A DNA stretch of 64,000 nt, from positions 89,184,706-89,248,705 of the forward strand of contig OZ024934.1 of NCBI GenBank assembly GCA_964017235.1, in the 5' to 3' direction. The notes below the pieces were generated by a model. That model did not search any database. It had not been told where the DNA came from and saw only the letters and a program-made list of their open reading frames with translations. The translations under genes and the position numbers were made by a program. How positions within the stretch are numbered: the first letter of the stretch is position 1; every line of letters begins with the position of its first letter. This stretch comes from Sabellastarte sp. h YS-2021. Taxonomy: Eukaryota > Annelida > Polychaeta > Sabellida > Sabellidae. Below, one piece after another: positions 52,861 through 64,000 of the stretch.

Positions 52861-53168
52861 TAATGATTAATTAATCATTAATTACTCGGCCATTTCTTGA
52901 CCAATCAATGCCAAAATCTAATGATTTCCAGATTTTAATAGAATGAATGTATTTGCCAAGTTTCAGGTGAATTGATAAAATTCCTTTCAAGTTATCATCC
53001 GGACAAGCTTCCCCATCGAAAAAAGACATTTTTGGTCATGTGACCTCTCTGATTGGTTGAAATGTCACTGCAGCATATTCAAAAAAATTCCCCAAGGCTA
53101 CTGCCTAAACCTGCCAAATTTGAAAAGAATCCGCCTAACGGTTACAGAGTTATAAGGAAAACAAAATG

Positions 53169-53220
53169 CGGAGCCGGCGGAGCCGGCGGAGCCGCCGGAG
53201 CCGGCGGAGCCGGCGGAGCC
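53169..53220. repeat. GC-rich minisatellite (9-bp unit GGAGCCGGC)
   Basis: About six units, one variant GGAGCCGCC in the middle. Unusual in this AT-rich region. Lies 22 bases before the terminal hairpin of the Helitron-like element. Confidence 0.95.
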
Positions 53221-53242
53221 TGAAGCTCTCCCATACACAAAC

Positions 53243-53264
53243 AAGCGTCCCTTGCGGGACGCTT
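53243..53264. other. Perfect hairpin, 9-bp stem, 4-base loop
   Basis: AAGCGTCCC / TTGC / GGGACGCTT. Interpreted as the 3' terminal hairpin of the Helitron-like element. Confidence 0.7.
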
Positions 53265-53271
53265 AACTAAG

Positions 53272-55668
53272 AATGGCTAAAGAACATTTGTGAATACTGT
53301 CCCAGATGTGGTTATACACAAAAACAAACTTACAATTTAATTATCATTATCTAACTTCTATCATTTCAAAAATAATGGTATCTTGTCACACAAACCTTTT
53401 AAATGTTGACCAAGGGCACTGGAATTCTTCAGTAAAAACCAGATCTTTAAGTTTTTTGGGGGGGTTAGCCTTCATAACTTCATTCTAACTTTATGTGTGT
53501 TTTTCAAATTACAAATTGTACACTTAAATGACAACTGAAAATTTTGCCAAATTTTGAGCATGAATTAGATCTCTGAAAGACAGTGGATATTAAGAATTCT
53601 TACACATCTGCACCCCAGTAATACATGTATTAACTATATTAACCTTTGAACACAACACTCATTACTATATTAACTCATAAACCATAAATAGAATACACTT
53701 TTCACACCAAAAACAAAACCAATGATCCAGCTGAGTGCAGTTTAACAACAGAAAATCCTCTTTAAAATGACCAGTAATGCAAATCAAACACAAAAGCCAC
53801 CACAGAGCAACTCTTTCCTGTCTAATATTCATGCACTAATGTTAATTAGCATCAGGAAATGACACGACACTGGAGAGGAATGGATGTGAATTAATCCTTC
53901 TGGTTTTACATGTAAATGGAGGTAAAATAAAATTCACTTGAGAAAAAAATAGGCAAAACACAAATTACTGACAGTAATTTGAATGCCTAATAGTTGTCAA
54001 TAAAAGTAACCAGTAACACACACGACTAGTACATATTGCTTGCTAATTTGATCCACTAAGAACGATGTTTAGGCTTGTATATACAAGGTAATTTAACAAT
54101 ATTCATCACAGCTTAAGGCTGACCTGGTCCCCAGCCATGATACACATGCACGAAAAAGTTCAAATAATTTCAATATATTTTAATACCATGTGATAAGTAT
54201 AAATTTCATAGAATTTCGCTAGATGTCAGGCTAATGTGTATTACCTTACATTTCACAGAATTACAAAGATATCATGTAAATTAATTTTTTAAACTTTTAC
54301 ATAACATGCTACAGTTCAGGTCATATTATGTTGGCCAGATTCAGATGTGGAGGAAAACAATGCTGAATCTCAGTTATACATCAGTCTTTGTCAGATACCA
54401 TTCTTTTATAGTGTTTGAAGCATTTACGCAGTATAAAATTGAAAAAAAAATATTGGTCTTGTGAGCTTGAACTTGAGAAAATAGTCATAAACAAATATGC
54501 ATCGTTTTCACTGGTAGCGTTACTTTTGTGTCTGAACTTGAGATGTTTTAAAAATTACACCATATGCAATGGTTGGGATATGTAAGTACATATTTTTTGC
54601 AAAAAAACTGTCAAATTATTTATTATACATAAATTTAATTTAGTTTGCACATCCCAGATAAACATAAATATAGTAGAAACTCTAACATCCAGACTTTTAT
54701 TACCCAAATATTTGATTTTACTACCTCACTTCTACTCTCCAATACTTGTAGTTCCCTACTCTTTTATACTAAAATACCTGTTTTGTACTAAAATACCTGT
54801 TTTGATTTATCTTTAAAAAAAAACAACTGCTTGATTTGACATTCTGTTGAGAAAACAGAGCTTATGCTGTGCATGCAATAAACTACAACCAACTCTGAAA
54901 GCCTTGCCCCTCTGCTTGAATTATACACTCATAATAACTTGCAAGTATTTATCCATTAAAAGCATACAAATAAGAAGCTTTCTATTAACTTACTAAGCAG
55001 ATACTGTATAACATTAACGCAAGACTCTGGTTGTGAATACAAATCCTAAGTGACATATGCGGCTTGCGGATCCAGCTTTTATGTACACTTGGTTTACTAT
55101 TGAGATAAATAGATTAGCAAAGATGATGAGCTGTTCTTTAAGGGACAGATTTAAATTTTTTTTTCGGCAATGTGTTCAATTGAATGAGCTTCAAATTTTG
55201 ACATCAAATAACCTTAAATATCTCCGGAATCTGTGTCCTAGTTTGCTTGCAGTAGCTTGTGGCAAAGTTCAGTCATTGTTCTGAAATTAATGCACACTGC
55301 AACCTGTGTATATGGAAACACTCCCTCTATAACTAAACCATCTAAATTTTGCCGCATCTGCAAAGAAACGTGCACCAAGAAAATCTCTTTTATTTGCACA
55401 CATCTTCCTATAAACACCATGGTTATGATTACTTTCCTAGATGACCATGTTTTCATCTCGCAGTTCATTCACAGACTTTGTCCTTGAAAAGGTCAAGGTA
55501 TAGTCAACATTGGGGTTTGACAGGTAAGGGTCGAACTGAGAGAGATCCTCAACTCATCTCACATGTTGCTATAGAGTGGATTAAAACCCACAGCCAAACA
55601 GGTGAGAGTCAGGCATACAAACGGGAAAAGGATTTTTATTAAATCTTACATATTTAATGATAATGCTG
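53272..55668. other. Non-coding, AT-rich intergenic
   Basis: No exon, RNA gene or repeat that I can support. A few short open frames have no motifs. Confidence 0.55.
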
Positions 55669-56059
55669 TTAGAAGTTAGGAATGGTATTGTTTATCGATA
55701 TTGAAATATTTATCATTTCTTGCTAAATATGCCGATAACGATAATGTAGGGTACAATATCAATATCGGAACATATTATTTAATAGATGCAATTAAGTCGT
55801 TTTCCATTCAAATAAAATACAAAAATTGAGAAATATCTTGGTTTTCATATCATTTTTGTCAACTTTCACTTACCGCTAAAGCGGAAACGCCATATTTGTT
55901 TACGTTTCGGGAAACTACTAAAACTTGCGAAAGAGTTTGGAAGGTCTCTCTCGGAAAACATCTATGACTTGATATTTCAATATCGATCGATACAGAAGGC
56001 GAAAATATGGTTTGATATTGATATATATTTTATTATTCGATACCAACACTATTAGAAGT
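55669..56059. mobile_element. hAT-like MITE with 8-bp target-site duplication
   Basis: The 8-bp word TTAGAAGT flanks the element on both sides (55669-55676 and 56052-56059). The ends are TAGGAATGGTATTG on the left and, complemented, TAGTGTTGGTATCG on the right. Inside, TATCGATATTGAAAT and its inverse recur. An 8-bp duplication and TAG-type ends are typical of hAT elements. Confidence 0.75.
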
Positions 56060-56112
56060 CCTACCGTTTATAATAAAACCTCTTAGACAAAGACATTTCC
56101 ATGTGAAAATTG

Positions 56113-56118
56113 TTTATT
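56113..56118 (-). terminator. Poly(A) signal candidate of the cytochrome b5 reductase gene
   Basis: AATAAA on the minus strand, in CAATAAACAATTTTCAC. It implies a 3' UTR of about 1.8 kb (about 56095-57931) ending just short of the hAT-like MITE. Nearer signals cannot be ruled out. Confidence 0.4.
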
Positions 56119-57931
56119 GTGAGGAAAACAAAAATCTGCCACATAGCAATTTCATAAAGAAACAATGCTTCAAAACATGCTAGGGTAAGAAGCAATACAG
56201 ACCACGTCAAATTCTTGTATTATATCTGCACAAAAATACATTAATTGACAGGTAAAAATACACATATGCTAGTTACCATACAATAAAATCACAAGACATC
56301 AGGTTTTGAGTTCAGTGTAATAAAATCAGAGGAAATCACTTAATTTGCTGAATATTCAGTCCAGATATCTACTCAATAGAATTTATTTGATAATCTAACA
56401 AGTAACCATCTATTCTTTGACCTGAACCCCGACAGTGAATTCTGTTCAGTAAAAGTTACTAGAAATCTTACATTCAACATTCTTAGAGTACATAAACTCA
56501 CTATGGCTGCAAAATTGTGAATCTAACAGGAGTTTCATTTCATTATATAATAAATTATTTAAAAAACAATAGGAAAGCAAGGCACACGATTATATCAACT
56601 TACATCAAAGTAAACCGAAACAAAAACATACAACGCAGAAACTCCATAATCCAAATATTAAAAAAATCATAACACATACAGTCACAGTAAAAAAAACATG
56701 AAATTCACCACATTATGTGAAAATTACTAGTGACGAAATCCCACATATTTCCAATGCTTGTGAGAAATTCTTCAGATGTTTGTGATTTAAGTGACTATAT
56801 TATATGGTCAATCCTCGAACTTGCAGCATAACTCGTATTTTCAGCCCATTTTGTGTATCTTGGCATTAAAATGGAATAAGAATCCTTGCTTTTCAACAAA
56901 TCTCAATACATTCATCTACGTTAAGCAACTGTTATTCATTTATTGTAACTAAATGCCATTAAAACACACATTTACCACATGCTTAATGGGCCAATACAAT
57001 GGTATACTACCATATAACCTTGAAGACCAACAGACAACGGAGGCCTCTCAATATTCTAAATGACATAACATCAGACATCTTTGGCTAATCCAGCTTCTAG
57101 TACACTAAGAAAACTCAACAAAGGCATCAAGCAACTAGATTTATTCACCAAGAAAAACTCAGGCTTAAAAAGCTAGCTTGGGTCAATGCTGTATATCATA
57201 GTGGAAGGAAATTCAACACCTGGAATTGGTGTACACAATGTCAACACACTGACTTATTGCTTTCAATTAGTTCTTACAGGAGCTTGATTTATTTACACCT
57301 CATTTTACTGATCACTCAAAATAACTGTTTGATGTACTGCGAAAGCAATGACAAACACAACCGATGATTCATGCAGGGCTTTTTATATACCAAACATGTT
57401 CCAAAGTACAACTTATGCCTAGTTTATGACTAATGTTTGTGTAGATAGCAGAACACGGATTTTATCAATGGTTTTATATTTCATATGCATACTTAGCTCA
57501 AATTTATGCCTAGTATGGGTGAGATGTTTGAACGTAATCAACACCATGGAAACAACCTTGGAAAATAAAGTGAATTTGTGAAATAGACTCTGCGATGGCT
57601 CAGCTCCTGGGTCTATCAATTTACACCTGTTAAAAATGGCATTTATTTTTGTAAACTACAAGCCAGTTTCACAGAAATTCAATCACAAAAAAGTAATACA
57701 ATCCTTTATCTGCATTGTTATCTATATGCAAGCCCTTTCAATATATCATTCATTCTCCCTGTATTTACGTGCATGACTCAAGTGGTTTTGTTTTCTCTCA
57801 AACATTTAAAAACGTCACCAGTGAATTCCAGGCAATAAAACTTTGATACTGACCCCAACAAAGCGGTAAGCAGGCTAAGATGAACAACTCTCCCACACAT
57901 ATTTGATTATATTATAATTCTGACAGCACAA
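56119..57931 (-). other. Probable 3' UTR of the cytochrome b5 reductase gene
   Basis: No other features are seen between the stop codon and the candidate poly(A) signal. AT-rich and unique-looking. Confidence 0.4.
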
Positions 57932-60900
57932 TTAATATGCAAATCTACGCTCCTCGGCGTATCCTAGCTTGTCGAGGTTTGGGTTGCAGGCAAACTGTAT
58001 CATGGGTGGAGGACCGCACATCACTACAAACGTGTCACTGGAGGGCGCCGGTAGATGCTCTTTGATCATGTCGGCTGTCACAAAACCCTCGCTGTACGAC
58101 CATTCTGATAAAAAGACAAGAGTATGAAGATAAGAAGTGCAGTATAGTCCAACCTACTATTTCTTATTATATTTTGTTTCAATTTGGTGATATCTACAAA
58201 TGATTTGCTTTAAATGACCAGAAAGCATTTTCGTGAGAGAGCAAAAAAAGACTTAATTACAATCTTTGGTGATGACATCTGCAAAGGACAATGGCGACAA
58301 CATGGTTTCCCAAAAAAAAAGAGAATGCAGTTATTCATAAGCAAAAGTTTACAGCAATGAACTTTAAACCTACTTGGAACAGTTTTCCTGCAAGAATGTT
58401 AACAAAGTAAATCTCTTGTGTTGCAACATAAAAACCAATGTATAAAATAGATACATCTTGTGATACAATTACAGAAAGTTTGAAGAAACTGATACAGAAT
58501 GTCCCTGTACTGGAAATCAAGACTAATATCAATGATATCATGAGATATTTCATCAAATTTATAGTTTTTTTTCATTGTTTTTGTGAAGTATCAGTCATTA
58601 AAAAGCCTAAAACAATAATGTTTTCAATAGGGGCAAGGTTTTACTCATTAAACCACTAGGACACTCATTTTACACAGGCATACCTTGCGGGGCTTTGTCC
58701 AGTGTGTACCACAGGTGGAACCTGGATGGGTGCTTCGCAGCCAGCTCCTCCAACTCTTCACGCACCAGGATGTCCTTCTCAGTCTGAAAATACAGAGAAC
58801 AATATACAAACCAAACCAAATCCTACAACTCCACACACACCAAGATATCCTTCTCTGTCTGAAAAAAAACCATATGGACACCAATATATAAACAAAAGTA
58901 GCATCAGAGATGCCCGGACCCCACAGCCAGGAGAAATAGTTTATAACACCATGAGATACAGATGAAGTGAAACAGTACAAAGATCTGGATATTTTCACAC
59001 CAAATAATGTCAGTTATATAAAGGTCCAAGTAATGTTAGTAGAGAAAATAATGTTTAAGAAACGGAAAATGTCTCTAAATTATGAAGCTGTAAAGTTTAT
59101 TACTTGAAATATAGCTATCAATAGCAATAGCACAATTAAGTAAAAGTACCAATAATAATCAATTACAGCAATCTATATATCTTTGTCATAAGAGAAATAT
59201 GTCTGAATTATAGCAGGTCAGCACACTTTAGTAGAGCCATGGTTAAAGATTACATGTTTGATTACCATGACTTGGCATACCTACACTTCCCATCCAATGA
59301 CTCATCCAAGAATCAACCCGAACAATTTCTGAGACATGGCCCAGTCACACTATGTTGTTGCTCATCAACACCCTCTAACTAATGTCCCTAACAAATATCA
59401 ACTTCCTACACCAAATGGTTTCCCCGAGATATACCAGGACAAGATTTTCAAGTTCAAGGTCACTACAACAAGGACAAAGGTCAAATCAAGGTCACACCAT
59501 TAAGTTACATACCTAAACGTCTAATGTCTATAACAAATATTAACCTTTTACACCTTACAGATTCCGAGATACAGTCTAGGCAAGATTTTAATGATCAAGG
59601 TCACTACAGAAAGGTCAAACGTCATATCAAGAACAAGATTTTTAAGTTCAAGGTCACTACAGCAAAGTCAAAGGTCAAATCAAGGTCACAACATGAGTCT
59701 GAACACCTACACTCAATGGGGTGGCTCAATTTTTAAACTCAATATTATTTTAACCTACAATGAAATATGGACTGGAAACTTTTGCAGACCTGTAACATTT
59801 TGAGTTGTGGGGTCCAGTTGACCTAGAAAGTTTTTCAGCAAATTTCATACACTAATTTTGTAACATTATTTTGTTGTTTTTTTTGCCCCATACAACCTGT
59901 TAGTACAGAGATTACATGGTATAAAGATTTGATTAGATTATACCTTTACAATGACTCTACCTGGTTTGCAAACAGCAGCCATGCCTCAGTTTTATCTTCA
60001 GGGTCTTTGAAAATCTCTGTGACAAGTTGCAGCATTGGAGTGATACCTGAACAATTAAGTAAGATATTACTGATAGCATTTAGACAATGCCTGAATAAAA
60101 GACGTTCCCTCATGACAGTCACAACATTGGGTTGATGTATGAACAAAAAAAAGAACGATATTCACAACATTGCGGTGATATTTGAACAAAGATGTAAGAT
60201 ACAGCTGAATTTTGATCATCCAAAAATTTGGCCGAGTTATATTTTTGACAATAGAAGGTTTATAAAATAGAACTATTACCTTATTATAAAACAGAGGGAA
60301 AAAATATATTTGGGTGTGAAGAACTGTGCTCATGAAATTGTATATTTCTCCTTAGGAAGCTCACAGAGTCTTAACATATTGCATGTTTTAATTTTTGATG
60401 AATAACTGTAAATAAATAGCAAAACTTTAGTTTGGTGTGCTACAATGAATTTGTACGTCTTCATATGTTTGCAACAAGTGTTGGGTGCAAAAGACTGGCA
60501 TTTTTGTATGCTAACTATATGTAGTAGAGGTGTTATTATTTTACTGCACTATTTAATATTCCATGATCCCTAATAATGACATATAGTTTTTTTTCTTTCA
60601 AAATATGGTAGACCTGAACAAATATTATAAAAATATTCTTGACAGTGCGATATTATTGTTACAACTTGCAAGAAGATGACCAATATTACCTGTATATGCT
60701 CTCTGCGTAGTGATGCGAGTAAATAATTGCAAAAGTTAGGGATGGGTTCTTACGACAATGAAAACAAGTCGGGTGTTACTAAAAAAATGACCGTAATTTG
60801 GCTACTCACATTTTAGTGTACACCAACTATTAGTAAAGTGTGGTTAATGTAAACAAATATATTTGCAAAGAAATGTAAAATAACTGCTAAAATAAGTAAA

Positions 60901-62188
60901 ATTTTTGTTGAAAATATATACAAAATAATTTGATAGAGAATAGTTTGTCTCATACAGATATCGAAGCCAGACTAGAAGTCCGATAATCAAAGAACCAGCT
61001 GTATCTTTATACATACCTGTCCCCCCAGCAATCATTCCAAGCTTCTTTGTTTTCTTGGCTACCGGTTCACTCTTCTTGTCTGGGCGAATAGCAAACTGTC
61101 CTGAAATCAAATTAACGTCTGAACTTGAGCTTTAATTGTAAGATGAAATAAATAGTACAACCACCTGACACTTGACAAAATTATGCATTTTTTTTGTTTT
61201 GAGAGGTAGGGGTGAGGGTGGGGGGTGTGGCTGCAAGTATGGGGAAAGAGATGGTTATGACGGCCAAGTAATAGCACAGGGCTCTGACTGGACATAGGGA
61301 ACTGTCACCCTTGAATGACTTATCCAGAGTGGGGGCCAGGGCTGGTAGGACCACTGGAGCCACACTATCTGGGCCCTCCTTAGCCAGCTGGTTCTTGGAT
61401 ACAAAGCTGGGTGAGGGGTACAAGGACACCTTAGAGCAGTCTCACTGGTGTCTGATGTTCTTATGTAACCAAGCATGGATCTCACTCCTGCGTTTACCAG
61501 AACCCAGCGCCAGGAGAAAAACAGTCTTGAAGGTCAAGTGTTTTAGTGAGGCCTCTTTAAGGGTTCAAAGGGAGCCTTTGTCAGCTGGTGTAGAACCAGT
61601 GAGAGGTTCCAGGAGGGAATGCCCCTCCTGCCCTTGGGTCTGTCTCTATGGAAACTATCCAAGAGACGGGTGAGATTCTCATCTTTGCTGACATTAATGG
61701 AGGAGTTCCCAACTTGTCAGCAATGGCTGATCTGTAGCCATCGATGGTACCTGGCTGCAGCTTTTTAACGGTTATGACGATATACTCATTAATGCCTCAT
61801 CCAGGATTCTATCACAGAGTTTTCTTAATTTATTACACAGAGAAATGAACCTAAGTCTGACTTTTAACTGGTTAAGTGAAAGAGAAATACCCCCTGGACA
61901 TTGAATAAGCCATGTCATATTAATCACAATAAGACACTGACATATTAGTACAATTAGCCATGTCGTATTAATAACAATAAGACACATATTATTTATTGTT
62001 CAATAAGCCTTAAGCCATAACATATTAATAACAATCATAGAGTCACTCATTGGCTTACCTCTACCATTGTAGATCAGCAGTCCGTTAGGTCCCCTTACAT
62101 CAATGTAGTCGCCAACTGACAAGTTCTCTAGGTATTGTGACATCTTTCCTCCGTCAGGGAACTTTTCGTGGACATTCTTGAAATACAC
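57932..62188 (-). CDS. CYB5R: NADH-cytochrome b5 reductase, five C-terminal coding exons (partial)
   Basis: Exons in order: 62188-62059 ([31 protein letters not shown]), 61100-61017 ([10 protein letters not shown]...LGMIAGGT), 60046-59961 ([25 protein letters not shown]), 58783-58684 ([31 protein letters not shown]), 58104-57932 ([25 protein letters not shown]..., stop TAA at 57932-57934). All junctions are GT-AG and the reading frame is kept throughout. These cover the end of the FAD domain (GKMSQYL) and the whole NADH domain: GGTGITPMLQ nucleotide-binding loop, LLFANQTEKDIL and MCGPPPMIQ. The enzyme passes electrons from NADH to cytochrome b5 for lipid desaturation and haem-protein reduction. 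The N-terminal exons (R-x-Y-T FAD motif, any myristoylation or anchor signal) lie past the window. It ends ERRFAY, consistent with CYB5R1/2/3-type proteins. Confidence 0.95.
58790..58866 (-). pseudogene. Partial duplicate of a CYB5R exon start, including splice acceptor
   Basis: Just upstream (on the minus strand) of exon 58783-58684 lies a diverged copy of its 3' splice site and first codons: TTTTTTTTCAG then ACAGAGAAGGATATCTTGGT, giving T-E-K-D-I-L-V before diverging. It arose by a tandem duplication of about 70 bp. The real exon is identified by keeping frame and full length. Confidence 0.7.
59340..59705. repeat. Diverged tandem repeats in a CYB5R intron
   Basis: 'caaggtcactacaacaagga', 'caaggtcactacagaaaggt' and 'caaggtcactacagcaaagt' at about 59456, 59595 and 59649, with 'aaggtcaaatcaaggtcac' beside the first and last. 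Irregular spacing. Non-coding. Confidence 0.6.
61262..61768 (-). pseudogene. DIRS1-like recombinase fragment in a CYB5R intron
   Basis: Corresponds to the central recombinase region of the element at 40264-46636 ([38 protein letters not shown] on one side; [15 protein letters not shown] on the other) with at least one frameshift between them. No element ends are present, so it did not arrive as a standard DIRS integration in its current form. Closest to the copy at 62328 in sequence, but it retains a segment that copy has lost. Confidence 0.8.
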
Positions 62189-62683
62189 CTGAAAATAAAA
62201 CAACACTATGACAGTTACGGATCTTTTGATGGTGAAAGTTTGCACTCCTTGAAGAAATCTCTGCAAAAACATTTGTATTATTTTATTATTTATATGAAAA
62301 ACAAAGCAGATCAACCCATTTGGTAAAAAAATTGCAAATTTAATAAGTAAATTAAATTTTTATAAGTTAATACCCTATCCAATAGACAATTGCTTTACCG
62401 ATCGGCGCGACCGGTACCGCCAAACGCCAGAAAAAGACATCCTGTATATACTACTGGCAGGACCGGTCACGGAGTGTGCATTCGCTAAGTGGCGCATCGT
62501 ACTTCCTTCCTGTCTAGACATTGTGACGTCACAGCATCTTTTTCGTGTCTAGTCCTATTAAGACCCCTAGTAAGCTGATAGCGGGGCTGGATGGGTGGGC
62601 CTTGCCTGTCCATTGGGTACCCGCCCACTGAAACCAATGCATACCCGGTCCTACTAAAAAGGGTTTATTGAGAACACTACTAG

Positions 62684-62775
62684 TATTAACTTATAAAAAT
62701 TTAATTTACTTATTAAATTTGCAATTTTATTGCATTAATACATCCTATCCAATGGACAATTGCTGAATAACTACC
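62684..62775 (-). repeat. Internal complementary region of the second DIRS copy
   Basis: Nearly identical to 40572-40643 plus the following 'gctgaataactaccgcttgg' block, while neighbouring terminal-repeat sequence has diverged far more. Confidence 0.85.
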
Positions 62776-63074
62776 GCTTGGAAGGTGGGTAAGGTACTAG
62801 GGACTCAAGTAAACTCCTAAACAGAACAAAACTGAGAAGGCCCGGCTTGATCTAGGGTCAGAGAACCCTGTAAGGTCCAGGTCGGCTACCACTAACCGGT
62901 TACCCGGAAGTCTACCGACGTTGCCCCTGAGAATAGGAAGAGAGGGTCAAGTTCAGTCCCATAAGAAATAAACTTCCCAAAGGAAGCAAGTTACAGTTTT
63001 TCTGGGTTTTTTTCTTTAAACTATTACATACAAATATACACCATATGTACATATATACATAGTTACATATCTCC

Positions 63075-63940
63075 TCATTTTTGGGTTTGGTGGTGGACCT
63101 GTTGAGCAGCCACCACTTCACCCAAATGGAAAAGCTCTGTATCAGCCCAAGCCACATCCTTCATACAGAACTGTGTGAAGGTGTTATGTGATTTCCAGTG
63201 GCAGGCTGACAAAATTTGCTCTAAGGAGACCCCCGACTGGAAGGCCTTAGAGGCAGCAAAGGCCCTGACATCATGGGCTTTAACCTGATGCAGTGTGAGG
63301 GCCTCCTGGTCAGAGAGCTCATAACATAGGATCACAGTCTGCTTGATCCATGAGAAGATGGTGGAAGGTGAGATGTCCTTATCAAAACGTTTCTTGAAGA
63401 GGTCCTGTCCAAATAATAGCACAGGGCTCTGACTGGACATAGGGACCTGTCACCCAGGGCTGGCATGACCACTGGAGCCACACTATCTGGGCCCTCCTTA
63501 GCCAGCTGGTTCTTGGATACAAAGCTGGGTGAGGGGTACAATGACACCTTAGACTGGTGTCTGATGTTCTTATGTAACCAAACATGGATCTCACTCCTGC
63601 GTTTACCAGAACCCAGGGCCAGGAGAAAAATAGTCTTGAAGGTCAAGTGTTTTAGTGAGGCCTCTTTTAAGGGTTCAAAGGGAGCCTTTGTCAGCTGGTG
63701 TAGAACCAGTGAGAGGTTCCAGGACGGAATACCCCTCCTGCCCTTGGGTCTGTCTCTATGGAAACTATCCAAGAGACAGGTGAGATTCTCATCTTTGCTG
63801 ACATTAATGGAGGAGTTGCCTAACTTGTCAGCAATGGCTGATCTGTAGCCATCGATGGTACCTGGCTGCAACTTTCTGTCCTGAAACAAGTACAGAAGGA
63901 AGTCAGCTATGGCTTTCAGAGGTGGTGCCCTGAAGTCCAC
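63075..63940 (-). pseudogene. Damaged tyrosine recombinase of the second DIRS copy
   Basis: The upstream part (63940-63400) has [35 protein letters not shown] and [16 protein letters not shown]. The downstream part (63440-63075) is in another frame with ISPSTIFSWIKQTVILCYEL, HDVRAFAASKAF, HWKSHNTFTQFCMKDV and a stop at 63075. Compared with 40952-42193 it lacks about 37 bases near 63400 (frameshift), an in-frame stretch before SLCPVR, and about 140 bases just beyond 63940, including the N-terminal helix region. The catalytic tyrosine position reads Cys (TQFC versus TQFY). Non-functional on several counts. Confidence 0.85.
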
Positions 63941-64000
63941 CTGATTACTGAGGCATGAAGGTTCAGGTTTGCCAGGTTCTTGTGTGGGGTCTGGTTGAAT

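Larger units (their letters stand above)
48775..53271. mobile_element. Composite Helitron-like element carrying two satellites
   Basis: The left end starts TCTAGT within a near-palindrome (48776-48796). AAGCGTCCC occurs near the left end (48845-48853) and again as the left arm of a perfect 3' hairpin (53243-53264), which is followed by AACTAAG. Between lie a 169-bp array, a 133-bp array, more 169-bp units, a unique 300-bp segment and a GC-rich minisatellite. TC start, subterminal repeats, tandem core, microsatellite, 3' hairpin and CTRR-like end (CTAA, 53267-53270) are the non-autonomous Helentron layout. No Rep/helicase is encoded. Exact ends are inferred. Confidence 0.5.
62328..64000 (-). 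mobile_element. DIRS1-like element, damaged copy, runs off the right edge
   Basis: 3' portion of a second DIRS1-like element in the same orientation as 40264-46636. It has a terminus starting aaaattgcaaattt, a diverged terminal repeat (to about 62545), an internal complementary region (62684-62775) and recombinase remnants. It lies in the intron upstream of CYB5R exon 62188-62059. Between terminal repeat and internal region it carries about 85 bp absent from the intact copy (about 62596-62683). Confidence 0.85.

Noticed and set aside
51823..52870. A series of overlapping 60-140 codon open frames on both strands
   Set aside because: They are the same 169-bp satellite read repeatedly; no motif, no splice context.

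Overview
This is an animal nuclear genome window, AT-rich and repeat-rich. Its host genes have short exons, GT-AG introns and metazoan-type proteins. The mix of a Toll-like receptor, a b5 reductase, tRNA-derived SINEs, DIRS-order retrotransposons, L2-like LINEs, foldback MITEs and satellite-bearing Helitron-like elements fits a lophotrochozoan, most likely a mollusc. That placement is inference from style, not a match.

Host genes are few. (1) At 1-203, minus strand, there is one exon of a type II membrane glycosyltransferase that runs off the left edge. (2) At 34425-37488, plus strand, there is a complete two-exon Toll-like receptor. Its TIR BB loop has Leu where Pro is the family norm, and a TATA box and a kappaB-like site lie upstream. 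(3) At 57932-62188, minus strand, are the last five coding exons of an NADH-cytochrome b5 reductase. The first exons lie beyond the right edge.

The rest is largely mobile DNA. From left to right: an almost full-length LINE (2816-6210) whose long ORF starts with a signal-like peptide and a 2A-like motif ahead of the endonuclease and reverse transcriptase; SINEs of three families; nested terminal-inverted-repeat MITEs (11.9-13.0 kb); a decayed LINE (14.8-15.7 kb); a 5.6 kb Ngaro/PAT-like tyrosine-recombinase element with textbook split direct repeats (16667-22291); a decayed Ty3/gypsy element (23.3-27.3 kb) with an L2 fragment inserted in its integrase; two more MITEs; and tandem-repeat regions at 29.8-34.0 kb.

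The right half holds a 6.4 kb DIRS1-like element (40264-46636) with intact gag, RT/RNase H and recombinase frames, inverted terminal repeats and the internal complementary region that mirrors both ends. It sits inside a small older MITE. A 4.5 kb composite Helitron-like element follows (48775-53271), in which a 17-copy 133-bp satellite interrupts a 169-bp satellite. In the b5 reductase gene, the intron at 61101-62058 holds a DIRS fragment. The next intron upstream holds a second, deletion-ridden DIRS copy from 62328 to beyond the edge.

The most notable observations are: the LINE 2A/signal arrangement; the two mechanistically different tyrosine-recombinase retrotransposon architectures side by side; the long second open frame over the DIRS RT; the satellite-within-satellite carried between Helitron-like ends; and the altered BB loop of the receptor.
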